From Micavibrio_A sp964423095 (GTDB lineage: Bacteria; Pseudomonadota; Alphaproteobacteria; Micavibrionales; Micavibrionaceae), in the NCBI GenBank assembly GCA_964423095.1, contig CAYRDI010000039.1:1-20081 (forward strand): DNA of 20,081 nt, written 5' to 3'. The translations under genes were made by a program, and so were the position numbers. The notes under the pieces are model-generated. The model was not told where the DNA came from, did no database searches, and was given only the letters and a program-made list of their open reading frames with translations. How positions within the stretch are numbered: the first letter of the stretch is position 1; each line of letters starts with the position of its first letter. This document shows positions 7,599 through 15,555 of the stretch, in pieces.

Positions 7599-8315
7599 GT
7601 GATACGCTTTGAACATGTCGGATTGCGATACGGGATCGGCCCGGAGGTGTTGGAAGATGTGAATTTCACGCTCGACCCCGGATCGTTCCATTTCCTGTCC
7701 GGGCCATCCGGTGCTGGAAAAACATCGTTGATGTCGCTCCTCTATGTCGGACGGATGCCCACGCGTGGCCTCGTGAGGATGTTCGGACAAAACCTTGGCG
7801 AACTCGACCGCGACCAACTGGCCGCCGTCCGGCAACGGATCGGCGTGGTGTTTCAGGATTTCCGGCTTTTGAACCACATGTCGGCCTTCGATAACGTGGC
7901 TTTGCCGCTTCGCATTCAGGGCCGCCCGGAAAAAGAAATCCGGAACAATGTCGGCGAATTGCTCGATTGGGTCGGCCTTGGCGATCACAAGCACGTTTTA
8001 CCCAACACCATGTCCGGCGGGCAACAACAACGCGTGGCAATTGCCCGCGCGGTGATTACGCGCCCGCGCCTTCTTCTGGCGGACGAACCCACCGGTAACC
8101 TGGATGATGACATTGGGTTCCGGTTGATGGCCCTTTTCGACCAACTCAACCGCATGGGAACGACGGTTGTGATTGCTACCCACAATATGGGCATTATCAA
8201 CAAATTCGGACATAAACGCCTGATCCTTGAAAAGGGGCATCTGCGTATCGAAGGACCGACCCGCAAAACCGCGAGCGATGCGGAACTTCGCCAAAGGCTG
8301 GAAGGGGTTTATTGA
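7599..8315 (+). CDS. ftsE: Cell division ATP-binding protein FtsE
   Basis: A 238-residue ABC ATPase. Walker A is GPSGAGKT (35-42). The signature MSGGQQQRVAIARAV, Walker B LLLADEPTGNLD and switch VIATHN follow in order. FtsE powers FtsX in the divisome, which controls periplasmic cell-wall hydrolase activation. The start codon is GTG at 7599, eight bases after GGAG, and gives the usual FtsE N-terminus MIRFEHVGLRYG. The stop overlaps the ftsX ATG by one base. The preceding exported TPR-like gene is three bases away. Confidence 0.97.
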   Translation: MIRFEHVGLRYGIGPEVLEDVNFTLDPGSFHFLSGPSGAGKTSLMSLLYVGRMPTRGLVRMFGQNLGELDRDQLAAVRQRIGVVFQDFRLLNHMSAFDNVALPLRIQGRPEKEIRNNVGELLDWVGLGDHKHVLPNTMSGGQQQRVAIARAVITRPRLLLADEPTGNLDDDIGFRLMALFDQLNRMGTTVVIATHNMGIINKFGHKRLILEKGHLRIEGPTRKTASDAELRQRLEGVY

Positions 8316-9274
8316 TGAAACTACCGCCACGTTTTAAAAACCCGTTTCAACGCGAACGCGTTCTGGGCGTCGCCAAAGACACACGCCGTTACGATTTACC
8401 GCTCAGCAACAGTTCGACAAACACCTTCTTGCGGCTTCTGATTTGCCTGATGTGCATTTTGGGCATGCTCGCCCTTTCTGCTTCTTTTGCCCTGCATGCC
8501 ATGACAAAACGGTGGTCGGACGGGCTGGAAGGAAAGATCAGCGTTGAAATTCCCGCCGCCGATTCCGACGGCAACATCATTAATCCCGGCATCGTGCGTG
8601 ATATGACCGACAACGCGGCGCAGGTTTTGTCACAGGAACCGGATGTGAAAGAGGCCCGTATCACCGAAGAAAAGGAAGTCAAAAAACTCCTATCCCCCTG
8701 GCTGGGCGAAGATATGGTGATGGATTCCATTCCCATTCCCGGCCTGATTTCCGTGACGTTTGAAAAGGATGCAACGCCGGACATTGCGGCCCTTGAAAAC
8801 AAGATCCGTGAAGTCGCACCGCAAGCAAAGATCGATACGCATGAAGGTTGGCTTTCGGATGTCGTGCGCTTTACAGGTGCATTACAATTCGCGGCCATCC
8901 TGCTCGGCCTTGTCATCGGCGTGACCACATTGGTGGCCGTTGCCGGAGGCGTAAGGTCAAAACTGTCGGAAAACAAGGAAGAGCTGGAACTTCTTCACCT
9001 GATGGGCGCATCGGATTCCTATATTGCAAAACAAATACAACGTCACACGATGCTTCTATCGTTACAGGGTGGCGCGCTCGGCGTTGTTTGCGGCGGTATC
9101 CTTCTTTTTATCATCGGCCTGATCGCTGGACGCATGGGTGTCAATCTGGTGCCCGATTTCCGGCTCGGCGACATTCAAAAGATTATGCTGGTTTTGCTGC
9201 CGGTACCTGTTGCCCTGCTTGCCATGGCAACAGCGCGGTGGACGGTTTTGCGCGTTTTGACCAAAATGCCATAA
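8315..9274 (+). CDS. ftsX: Cell division membrane protein FtsX
   Basis: A 319-residue permease-like protein with the FtsX layout: a cytoplasmic N-terminus, one membrane segment (about 40-65), a periplasmic domain of roughly 110 residues and three C-terminal membrane segments (around 190-212, 250-273 and 290-310). The ATG at 8315 overlaps the ftsE TGA (TGATG), so I prefer it to the TTG three bases upstream. FtsX transmits FtsE ATPase cycles across the membrane to amidase activators or hydrolases through its periplasmic loop. A helical insert in that loop is the partner-binding site in studied homologues. Partner identity in this organism is unknown. Confidence 0.95.
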   Translation: MKLPPRFKNPFQRERVLGVAKDTRRYDLPLSNSSTNTFLRLLICLMCILGMLALSASFALHAMTKRWSDGLEGKISVEIPAADSDGNIINPGIVRDMTDNAAQVLSQEPDVKEARITEEKEVKKLLSPWLGEDMVMDSIPIPGLISVTFEKDATPDIAALENKIREVAPQAKIDTHEGWLSDVVRFTGALQFAAILLGLVIGVTTLVAVAGGVRSKLSENKEELELLHLMGASDSYIAKQIQRHTMLLSLQGGALGVVCGGILLFIIGLIAGRMGVNLVPDFRLGDIQKIMLVLLPVPVALLAMATARWTVLRVLTKMP

Positions 9275-9287
9275 AAGAACAATCATT

Positions 9288-9899
9288 ATGATCTTCAAAC
9301 TTTTTGCCTATTGCCTGACCGCACTTTTGACCCTTTTGCTTTTCTGGGGTATCGGCTGGGTATGGTTTTCCGCCAACGTGGTTTCCATGAAGCCGCATGA
9401 TTTACAGGCGAAAACTGACGCCATCATTGTTCTGACCGGCGGAGGAAACCGTGTGAATACTGGGCTCGATCTGATAAAGGATCAAAAAGCCAAATATCTT
9501 TTCATTTCCGGCGTAAACCCGAAAGTAAAACCCGAAGAACTGATCGCCCTCTGGAAAGGAAGAAAAGAAGAAATCCTTCCCAAGATCACGCTTGGCTATA
9601 CGGCGGACAATACAGCAACAAACGCCATCGAAAGCGAAGAATGGATACGACGCAACAATATCCATTCTGTACGGCTCGTTACATCGAATTACCACATGGC
9701 GCGCTCGCTTTTGATCTTTCATCAAAAAATTCCCGATCTGGTGATATACAAACACCCCGTGACGCCGGATGATTTTGAGCCGTGGAAAGAACAGTTCTGG
9801 CCCCTGACATTTTCGGAATATAACAAATTCATTGCCACATGGCTTCGTTTCGACCTGCTACATAAAAACCCGTCCTTGAACAAAAAGAGCCCTGTATGA
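9288..9899 (+). CDS. YdcF/SanA-like DUF218 membrane protein
   Basis: A 203-residue protein with one N-terminal membrane segment (about 5-30) and a DUF218 domain. The hallmarks are TDAIIVLTGGGNRVNTGLDL at the start of the domain, GYTADNTATNAIESEEWI in the middle and VRLVTSNYHMARSLLIF near the end. DUF218 proteins include YdcF, SanA and ElyC, which are linked to envelope integrity. The biochemical activity is uncertain. In alphaproteobacteria this gene regularly sits between ftsX and plsC, as here. Its stop overlaps the plsC start in ATGA. Confidence 0.9.
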   Translation: MIFKLFAYCLTALLTLLLFWGIGWVWFSANVVSMKPHDLQAKTDAIIVLTGGGNRVNTGLDLIKDQKAKYLFISGVNPKVKPEELIALWKGRKEEILPKITLGYTADNTATNAIESEEWIRRNNIHSVRLVTSNYHMARSLLIFHQKIPDLVIYKHPVTPDDFEPWKEQFWPLTFSEYNKFIATWLRFDLLHKNPSLNKKSPV

Positions 9900-10639
9900 C
9901 CGCGCTTCGCTGCCTTATTTTCAATTTTCTTTTCTATCTGGTGTGGACTCCGTTTGTCTGCATCAGCATGCTGCCCGCCTTGTTGATGCCACGCGGATGC
10001 GCGGTCTGGGTTTCATGGCTGTATCAAAAAGGTGCACATATTCTCGAAAAATACATTCTTGGGCTTGATTACGAAATTCGAGGGGAACAGTACCGACCAG
10101 CGCCGGGCACATCCTGCCTGATCGGATGCAAGCATGAATCCGCTTACGAAACGATGAAGCTATATCTTCTATTTAACGACCCTGCGATCATCTTGAAAAA
10201 AGAGCTTTTATCCCTTCCCCTGTTCGGATGGTTTTTGAAAAAGGTTGGCACCATCGCGATTGACCGAGGCAACAGGGCCGATGCCGTGAATTCACTTTTT
10301 ACCGGCGCACATCGTGTTAAGGATCAAAAACGTCCGATCGTTATTTTTCCGCAAGGAACGCGTGTGACCATCGATACCAGCACGGAACAAAAACCTTATA
10401 AGAACGGCATTGGAAAGCTCTACGTCGAATTGAACATGCCGATCGTGCCTGTTGCCATCAACAGCGGCGTGTTCTGGCCCAAGAACGCTTTTTGGAAGAA
10501 GCCTGGCAAGGCTGTGTTTGAATTTTTGCCGCCCATTGAACCGGGACTTTCTCTGGCGGATGTCATGAAGAAATTGGAATCCACTATCGAACCCGCATCC
10601 AAAAGGCTTGCCGAAGAAGCCCTTGCGAACATGAAATGA
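9896..10639 (+). CDS. plsC: 1-acyl-sn-glycerol-3-phosphate acyltransferase
   Basis: A 247-residue PlsC-family enzyme that makes phosphatidic acid from lysophosphatidic acid at the inner membrane. A hydrophobic N-terminus (about 8-32) is followed by acyltransferase motif I at H80-E-S-A-Y-E85, motif II VGTIAIDRG (about 117-125), motif III FPQGTR (151-156) and motif IV PIVPVAINSG. Motif I is HX4E in place of the textbook HX4D, and motif III has Gln in place of Glu. Relatives in alphaproteobacteria show similar variants. It overlaps ydcF and DUF2125 by four bases each (ATGA), which indicates tight translational coupling. Confidence 0.92.
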   Translation: MTALRCLIFNFLFYLVWTPFVCISMLPALLMPRGCAVWVSWLYQKGAHILEKYILGLDYEIRGEQYRPAPGTSCLIGCKHESAYETMKLYLLFNDPAIILKKELLSLPLFGWFLKKVGTIAIDRGNRADAVNSLFTGAHRVKDQKRPIVIFPQGTRVTIDTSTEQKPYKNGIGKLYVELNMPIVPVAINSGVFWPKNAFWKKPGKAVFEFLPPIEPGLSLADVMKKLESTIEPASKRLAEEALANMK

Positions 10640-11427
10640 CCAAAAAAAGAAACATTCTTTTTGCTCTTTTGTCTTTTGCGTTGATTGCCGCCTATGTCGG
10701 CCTGTGGTTTTACAGCGCAAACTGGTTCAAGCGTGAAATTGACCGTGCCTATACCAATGCGGACAAGAACGGCGTGCGGTTTCTTGGCCCCAAACCAACA
10801 CTTGGAAACTTTCCGTTCGTCCCCGAAGCGCGCTACGAAGGTGGCATTCAGACTGGAAATGCGCTGATTGAATTTCCGAAGATGGTGCTGCGCGGCTATC
10901 CCGTACCGGGAATGCGCGTTCATATCTCATTTCCCGAAGGCATATCGCTCGACGGGATTGCAAACCCTGCCATCTGGCATTTAACAGACCTGTCGGCGGA
11001 TATTATTGTGCCATACACCCTGCCCCGCAGTCTGGAATATGATGACTTGCTAGATTGGAAAAACAGGGATGGTAAAATTGACATCCGCAGATACCGTATG
11101 GTGAAGGATGAACTGCAAGCCGAAGGAAACGGGCTGCTCACAATCGATACTGATTTACAACCTGTCTTCCATCTGGACAGCACGATCCGCGATTATGAAT
11201 TGTTCATTCAATCACAAATAGACAAAGGATTGATCGAACCCTTTCCGGGGGCCATCGGTATGACCATTCTCAACCGGTTTTCCCACATTGATCAAAAAAC
11301 GAAAGAGAAAACAGTGACAATGACGGTCAGCGTCGAGAACCGGATGCTGACGGTGGGACCGCTTCAGGTACTCCAGCTTCCGGAGATTGTTTGGGATAAA
11401 CATAGTTCGCCTGGCCTGCGTCTATGA
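10636..11427 (+). CDS. DUF2125 family protein
   Basis: A 263-residue protein with an N-terminal signal anchor (about 6-27) and a long region matching DUF2125 in style: YSANWFKREIDRAYTNADKN, then a beta-rich part with GYPVPGMRVHISFPEGISL and a C-terminal VENRMLTVGPLQVLQLP. It is predicted to be periplasmic and anchored in the inner membrane. DUF2125 proteins are typical of alphaproteobacteria and their function is unknown. It starts inside the plsC stop (ATGA). Its last 101 bases lie over the 3' end of tyrA on the other strand. Confidence 0.85.
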   Translation: MTKKRNILFALLSFALIAAYVGLWFYSANWFKREIDRAYTNADKNGVRFLGPKPTLGNFPFVPEARYEGGIQTGNALIEFPKMVLRGYPVPGMRVHISFPEGISLDGIANPAIWHLTDLSADIIVPYTLPRSLEYDDLLDWKNRDGKIDIRRYRMVKDELQAEGNGLLTIDTDLQPVFHLDSTIRDYELFIQSQIDKGLIEPFPGAIGMTILNRFSHIDQKTKEKTVTMTVSVENRMLTVGPLQVLQLPEIVWDKHSSPGLRL

Positions 11428-12277
11428 TCGCACGGCGGATGTCCCGCGTTTCCTTAAACCGTTGATAAAGAAACTCCCCGTCCGCCTTGCGGATTGCCTT
11501 TTGCATGGCGGTCAAATCTTCGGTAAAGCGTTGGAGGATTTCCAGCACGGCATCCTTGTTGTTCAAAAACACATCGCGCCACATAACGGGGTCGCTTGCC
11601 GCAATCCGCGTGAAATCCCGAAAACCGGAGGCAGAAAACTTGATCACTTCCCCCTTTAAATCTTCCTCCAGATCGGTGGCCGTACCGACGATGGTGTAGG
11701 CGATCAGGTGCGGCAGGTGGGATGTGATGCCAAGCACAAGATCATGATGTTCCGGATCCATAATTTCGATGTTGGAGCCAAGAGCCTCCCAGAACACCGT
11801 CATTTTTTCGACGGCCGTCAATTCCGTATGGCGCAAGGGCGTCAGAACGCACCAACGATTGACGAACAATTCGGCAAAACCGGATTCGGGACCCGAATTT
11901 TCCGTCCCTGCCAACGGATGACCGCCGATTACATGCACCTTTGCAGGAAGTTTGTGTTGCAACGTCTGCATCACGGATGTTTTGACCGAGCCTGTATCTG
12001 TAACGATACACCCCGGCATTAGAGCAAGCGCGATACGTTCCGCCACCGCCGCCATAGCCCCCACGGGAATGGACAAGATGACCAGATCGCTACCCCGCAC
12101 GCCCTTGGCCAGATCGGTCGTGACCTCATCGGCAAGGCCGAGACGTTGCACGGTTTCGCATACATCGCGGGAAAGATCGGCGCAAACAAGACGTTGCGCG
12201 AGGTTGTTTTGACGGATACCGCGGGCGATGGAAGAACCGATCAGCCCAAATCCAATAATTGTAATTTGTTTAAACAT
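11327..12277 (-). CDS. tyrA: Prephenate/arogenate dehydrogenase
   Basis: A 316-residue NAD(P)-dependent dehydrogenase of tyrosine synthesis, cytoplasmic. The nucleotide-binding loop is GFGLIGSS (9-16). The family motifs TDTGSVKTSVM and GGHPLAGTENSGPESGF carry the catalytic-site His and conserved Gly/Glu. I chose ATG 12277 over an in-frame ATG at 12295, because AAGGGG (12292-12287) lies nine bases before it and the extra six residues are not family-like. The final roughly 27 residues after IIDAGQ (ending SASGSRR) are an extension read entirely across the opposite-strand DUF2125 gene. It is the last gene of a chorismate mutase-hisC-tyrA run. Confidence 0.94.
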   Translation of the reverse strand: MFKQITIIGFGLIGSSIARGIRQNNLAQRLVCADLSRDVCETVQRLGLADEVTTDLAKGVRGSDLVILSIPVGAMAAVAERIALALMPGCIVTDTGSVKTSVMQTLQHKLPAKVHVIGGHPLAGTENSGPESGFAELFVNRWCVLTPLRHTELTAVEKMTVFWEALGSNIEIMDPEHHDLVLGITSHLPHLIAYTIVGTATDLEEDLKGEVIKFSASGFRDFTRIAASDPVMWRDVFLNNKDAVLEILQRFTEDLTAMQKAIRKADGEFLYQRFKETRDIRRAIIDAGQANYVYPKQSPEAGVPEAVPPSASGSRR

Positions 12278-12286
12278 AGGGTTATG

Positions 12287-12292
12287 CCCCTT
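12287..12292 (-). promoter_or_regulatory. Ribosome binding site that sets the tyrA start
   Basis: AAGGGG on the minus strand lies nine bases before ATG 12277. It lies inside the six-codon extension that the upstream ATG at 12295 would add, and that upstream ATG has no such site. Confidence 0.6.
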
Positions 12293-12324
12293 CATTAAGG
12301 TATTGGTTTAAATAATGACAAATG

Positions 12325-12338
12325 TTGTTTGAAAACAA
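12325..12338. repeat. 14-bp AT-rich palindrome between hisC and tyrA
   Basis: TTGTTT (12325-12330) and AAACAA (12333-12338) are perfect inverted arms around GA. It lies in the 127-bp gap ahead of tyrA. A second small inverted repeat, GCCC-TAAA-GGGC, lies at about 12349-12360. Neither is followed by a T-run on the gene strand that would make a standard terminator. An operator or hairpin role is only possible. Confidence 0.3.
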
Positions 12339-12404
12339 TAAGAATCCTGCCCTAAAGGGCATAATAACGGACGGCATAGAGGCCGGATATGGTCGGCAGG
12401 ATGG

Positions 12405-13490
12405 TCATAGCGATCCTAGATACTCTTTTATCGCGGCACAGGCAAGCTGCATTTCTTCGCCCGTACCGATCGAAACCCTTAAGGATTCGGGCAATTTGTA
12501 AGCCCCCATCTGGCGGACGATAATCCCACGGGTCTTTAAAAACTGCCGGCATTGATCCGCCGCAGCGGCGGAATCAAAGGTTACCAGAACAAAGTTTCCG
12601 GCCGATGGCCAGACCTTCAACCGGTTGGAAGAGAGTTCATTCGCCGTCCAAGCCCGCCATTCGGTGTTGTGTTGGATCGACCGGGTCAGGAACGCATCGT
12701 CATGCAGGGCCGCAATGCCCGCAATTTGCGCCGGCACCGAAACATTGAACGGCCCGCGCACGCGGTGATAAACATCCGCGACTTCCAGAGGGCAGTATCC
12801 ATATCCGAGCCGCAACCCCGCAAGTCCATAAATTTTTGAAAAGGTGCGTATAACAACGATGTTGTCGGCATCCTTTGCCATTGCGTATCCGTCTTCATAT
12901 CCATCGCTGGCCGATGCGTATTCGGCATACGCATCGTCGAGCACGAGCAACACGTCCCCGCGCAGCTTTTGACGAAACGCACGAATATCGGATGGTTTGT
13001 TGAAACTGCCCGTCGGATTGTTCGGGTTGGTCAAAAAAACAATCCGCGTTTTGTCCGTGACCGCCGCCAGTATGGCATCCAGGTCCGGCGTCAAATCTTT
13101 CTCCGGAACCTCAATGGTCACAGCACCGCAGGTTTTGGCGTAAATACCATACATCAAAAAGGAATGCGCTGCGTAGATCACCTCATCGCCCGGCGCAATA
13201 TAGGATTTGCAAAGCAGGCCGATGATTTCATCCGACCCGGCACCGCACACAATCCGCTCTTTTTCCAAACCGAATTTTTCCGCGATTGCGTCGCGCAATT
13301 CCGTGCAGTTTCCATCCGGATATTTTTCCAGATGAAGATCGCGCGACAACGCCTCCAGAGCCTTCGGGCTCGCGCCAAAAGGGTTTTCGTTGGAGGAGAG
13401 TTTTATGATCCGGGAAACGCCGTCCGCCTTGCTTTCACCGCCGACATAGGGTGCGATGTCAAGTATGCCCGGATTGGGTTTGAATTTCAT
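12405..13490 (-). CDS. hisC: Histidinol-phosphate aminotransferase
   Basis: A 361-residue fold-type I PLP aminotransferase. Motifs in order are LSSNENPFGASP (31-42), FLTNPNNPTG (152-161), LDDAYAEY (184-191) and the PLP-lysine K219 in RTFSKIYGLAGLRLGY. HisC transaminates imidazole acetol phosphate in histidine synthesis. In gene clusters with tyrA and chorismate mutase it is widely thought also to transaminate phenylpyruvate or 4-hydroxyphenylpyruvate, which is the likely reason for its position here. The ATG overlaps the upstream chorismate mutase stop in ATGA. Confidence 0.95.
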   Translation of the reverse strand: MKFKPNPGILDIAPYVGGESKADGVSRIIKLSSNENPFGASPKALEALSRDLHLEKYPDGNCTELRDAIAEKFGLEKERIVCGAGSDEIIGLLCKSYIAPGDEVIYAAHSFLMYGIYAKTCGAVTIEVPEKDLTPDLDAILAAVTDKTRIVFLTNPNNPTGSFNKPSDIRAFRQKLRGDVLLVLDDAYAEYASASDGYEDGYAMAKDADNIVVIRTFSKIYGLAGLRLGYGYCPLEVADVYHRVRGPFNVSVPAQIAGIAALHDDAFLTRSIQHNTEWRAWTANELSSNRLKVWPSAGNFVLVTFDSAAAADQCRQFLKTRGIIVRQMGAYKLPESLRVSIGTGEEMQLACAAIKEYLGSL

Positions 13491-14422
13491 GATGCCGCCT
13501 TTTTGGAAACGGCGGCCGCGGGTTTTATGCTCCGCTCATAACTGGGTGGAACAGGATAACCGCCGATACAGACAACCGAAGCCCCGTTGTCTTCCAAGCC
13601 ATCCAAAAGGGTATCCAGACGTTGATCACCTTTTTCAAAGAAATCTTCGACTTCCATCAAATGAATCGTCGGCCCCGCACCACTGGAATTTCTTTTGGAA
13701 AAAAGCCCGATGGCACTGATCCCCGCCTTTTTTGCCACATCGACCAGACGGGCACGCGATACGGACGGTGCGCATTGAATCAGCAAGAATGAATTGTCAT
13801 CACCCGATGAATCAAAACCTGCCCGTGATACGACGAGCGCGCGAAAATCGGGGTTGGGGTTGGCAGGATCTTTGCCATAGGGAAGACCAACGATGATTTT
13901 CATTTCGTCCTGGGTTCCTGTTGCCAGATAGGTCCACCACGGTTGCTCATCCTCTTCTTCCGGCCACGGCACAACGGCGAATGTGGTTTTGTTTTCCCGC
14001 ACGGCCGCGATGGCGGATAACGCCGTGGGCGTTTTTTGAAAAGGCAGACAGCTTCCGAAATAATCGCGCGCCAGATCCCAATACTCCGTCTGTCCGTCCG
14101 GCAAGGCAATGGCAACCTTTAATCCCGTTTGCAACAAGGATACGGCCCCCACCAGCTCGCGCCAGATCCGCACCACCGCCATTTGCGGCAAGGACCCGTT
14201 ATGGCGGGACAAAAGTCGGCGGATCATGCGGGCTTCCCTTGCGGGTTGAACAATCTGGATGTTGTTTTTCCGCTTTTCTTCCCCGACCTTCAAGACCAGT
14301 TCGGCCCGTTCCATCAACGTGTCATGGATACGGTTGTCCAGTTCGTCGATTTTCTTGCGAATTTCGTCAAGAGCGGGGGAATTATAGGGCTTTGGAGAGG
14401 CGGAGGCGGTCTTGTCGGACAT
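13487..14422 (-). CDS. AroQ chorismate mutase with a prephenate-dehydratase-like tail
   Basis: A 311-residue protein. Residues about 17-98 form an AroQ chorismate mutase domain, with R22, R39, K50, R62, E63 and Q98 matching the active-site set of the E. coli P-protein domain. Its Asp48 equivalent is Gln here. Residues about 100-295 resemble prephenate dehydratase in layout (EYWDLARDYFGSC, FAVVPWPEE, an ACT-like end with VVCIGGYPVP). The Thr-Arg-Phe catalytic motif of dehydratases is absent (DFRALVVSR instead). It probably converts chorismate to prephenate only. The frame continues to 14569, but that would overlap metA; MSDKTASAS at 14422 is the natural start, although no good Shine-Dalgarno is seen. 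Confidence 0.85.
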   Translation of the reverse strand: MSDKTASASPKPYNSPALDEIRKKIDELDNRIHDTLMERAELVLKVGEEKRKNNIQIVQPAREARMIRRLLSRHNGSLPQMAVVRIWRELVGAVSLLQTGLKVAIALPDGQTEYWDLARDYFGSCLPFQKTPTALSAIAAVRENKTTFAVVPWPEEEDEQPWWTYLATGTQDEMKIIVGLPYGKDPANPNPDFRALVVSRAGFDSSGDDNSFLLIQCAPSVSRARLVDVAKKAGISAIGLFSKRNSSGAGPTIHLMEVEDFFEKGDQRLDTLLDGLEDNGASVVCIGGYPVPPSYERSIKPAAAVSKKAAS

Positions 14423-14501
14423 AATGGACGAATGCACTATCGTTGATATATAAGGGTGTTTCGGCACAGTTTTACAAGGAATACAAAGGAAAATCAATTC
14501 C
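14423..14501. promoter_or_regulatory. Divergent promoter gap between chorismate mutase and metA
   Basis: These 79 bases must promote both directions. On the minus strand TTGTAA (14477-14472) and TTATAT, 18 bases on, form a moderate pair. On the plus strand only a -10-like TATATA/TATAAG (14447-14454) is seen. AAAGGA at 14485-14490 serves metA with an 11-base spacing. No riboswitch fold such as SAM-II was recognised. Confidence 0.35.
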
Positions 14502-15554
14502 ATGCCATTGATCCGCAATTCAAGCCTTCCCACGTTTGACCGGCTCGCCGTCGAAGGCCGCCAGGTCATCGATGCCGACCGCGCCAGCCATCAGGATATC
14601 CGCGAACTTCATATCGGGTTTCTTAACATGATGCCGGACGCGGCATTGGAGGCCGCCGAGCGGCAGTTTTTCCGCCTGATCGGGGAATCGAACCGGATTG
14701 TGCAAATCCACCTTCACCCCTTTACCCTCCCCATCGTCGCCCGAGGGGAGGCGGCACAAAAGCATATCGCTACCTATTACGAACCTTTGGAAAAGATCAA
14801 GGCGGAGGGGCTGGATGCGCTGGTTATCACGGGCGCGAACGAAGAAACCAACCCGCATGTCAGCGATGAATCTTTCTGGGGGCCGCTGAAAGAGATTCTG
14901 GCGTGGAGTTACGAGAATGTAACGTCCACCCTGTGTTCATGCCTGGCCAGCCATGCCGCCCTCACCTATTCCTACGGGCAGGAGCCGATGTGGCGTGATG
15001 ACAAACGCTGGGGCGTTTACCGTCACAAGGTCATGCAACCGGAACACCCGATTGTAAAGGGTATGAACACGGTGTTCGATGTCCCCCATTCCCGTTATTC
15101 CGAAATTACACGCGGACAATTCGAAAAGGCCGGCATGCGCATTCTGGTCGAAAGTCCGGAGGCCGGCGTCCATCTGGCCACCAGCAAGGACGGCTTACGG
15201 CTCGTCTGTTTTCAAGGCCATCCGGAATACGACATTTTCAGCCTTCTGAAAGAATACCGTCGCGAGGTTACAAATTATATGGAACGCAAACGGCCGGATT
15301 ATCCCCCTTTCCCCGAACATTATTTCAACGACCGGGCCAAGGAAATTGCTGCTGCCTTTAAAAATGATGTTCTGGAAGGAAAATCCGGCGAATTTCCCGA
15401 AGAAACTATCCATGGTTTGCTCGATAACACATGGGCGGACAGTGCACGTTCCGCCGTGGGCTCATGGGTCGGCCTTGTCTATCAGGTCACAAACGTCGAT
15501 CGCAAAAAGCCGTTTATGGACGGTATCGATCCGAACAATCCTCTGGGGCTTTAA
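14502..15554 (+). CDS. metA: Homoserine O-acyltransferase of the MetA family
   Basis: A 350-residue cytoplasmic enzyme of the glutamine-amidotransferase-like MetA family, which acylates homoserine as the first dedicated step of methionine synthesis. Catalytic residues by comparison with E. coli MetA are C147 in STLCSCLASHAAL, H240 and E242 in FQGHPEYD. The N-terminal LHIGFLNMMPDAALEAAERQ and middle VPHSRYSEI are also family hallmarks. The loop that sets acyl-CoA choice in studied enzymes reads TGANEE, with Glu at the position where E. coli has Gly, so succinyl versus acetyl donor is open. The stop lies one base before the stop of the convergent gene. Confidence 0.93.
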   Translation: MPLIRNSSLPTFDRLAVEGRQVIDADRASHQDIRELHIGFLNMMPDAALEAAERQFFRLIGESNRIVQIHLHPFTLPIVARGEAAQKHIATYYEPLEKIKAEGLDALVITGANEETNPHVSDESFWGPLKEILAWSYENVTSTLCSCLASHAALTYSYGQEPMWRDDKRWGVYRHKVMQPEHPIVKGMNTVFDVPHSRYSEITRGQFEKAGMRILVESPEAGVHLATSKDGLRLVCFQGHPEYDIFSLLKEYRREVTNYMERKRPDYPPFPEHYFNDRAKEIAAAFKNDVLEGKSGEFPEETIHGLLDNTWADSARSAVGSWVGLVYQVTNVDRKKPFMDGIDPNNPLGL

Positions 15555-15555
15555 G

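Noticed and set aside
14423..14501. A SAM-II type riboswitch ahead of metA.
   Set aside because: This riboswitch class is common upstream of metA in alphaproteobacteria, but the 79-bp gap shows neither its conserved core nor the pseudoknot pairing.
14423..14569. An N-terminal extension of the chorismate mutase up to 14569.
   Set aside because: It would overlap the metA start and its promoter gap. The added residues resemble no mutase, and the AroQ domain begins just after the internal ATG at 14422.
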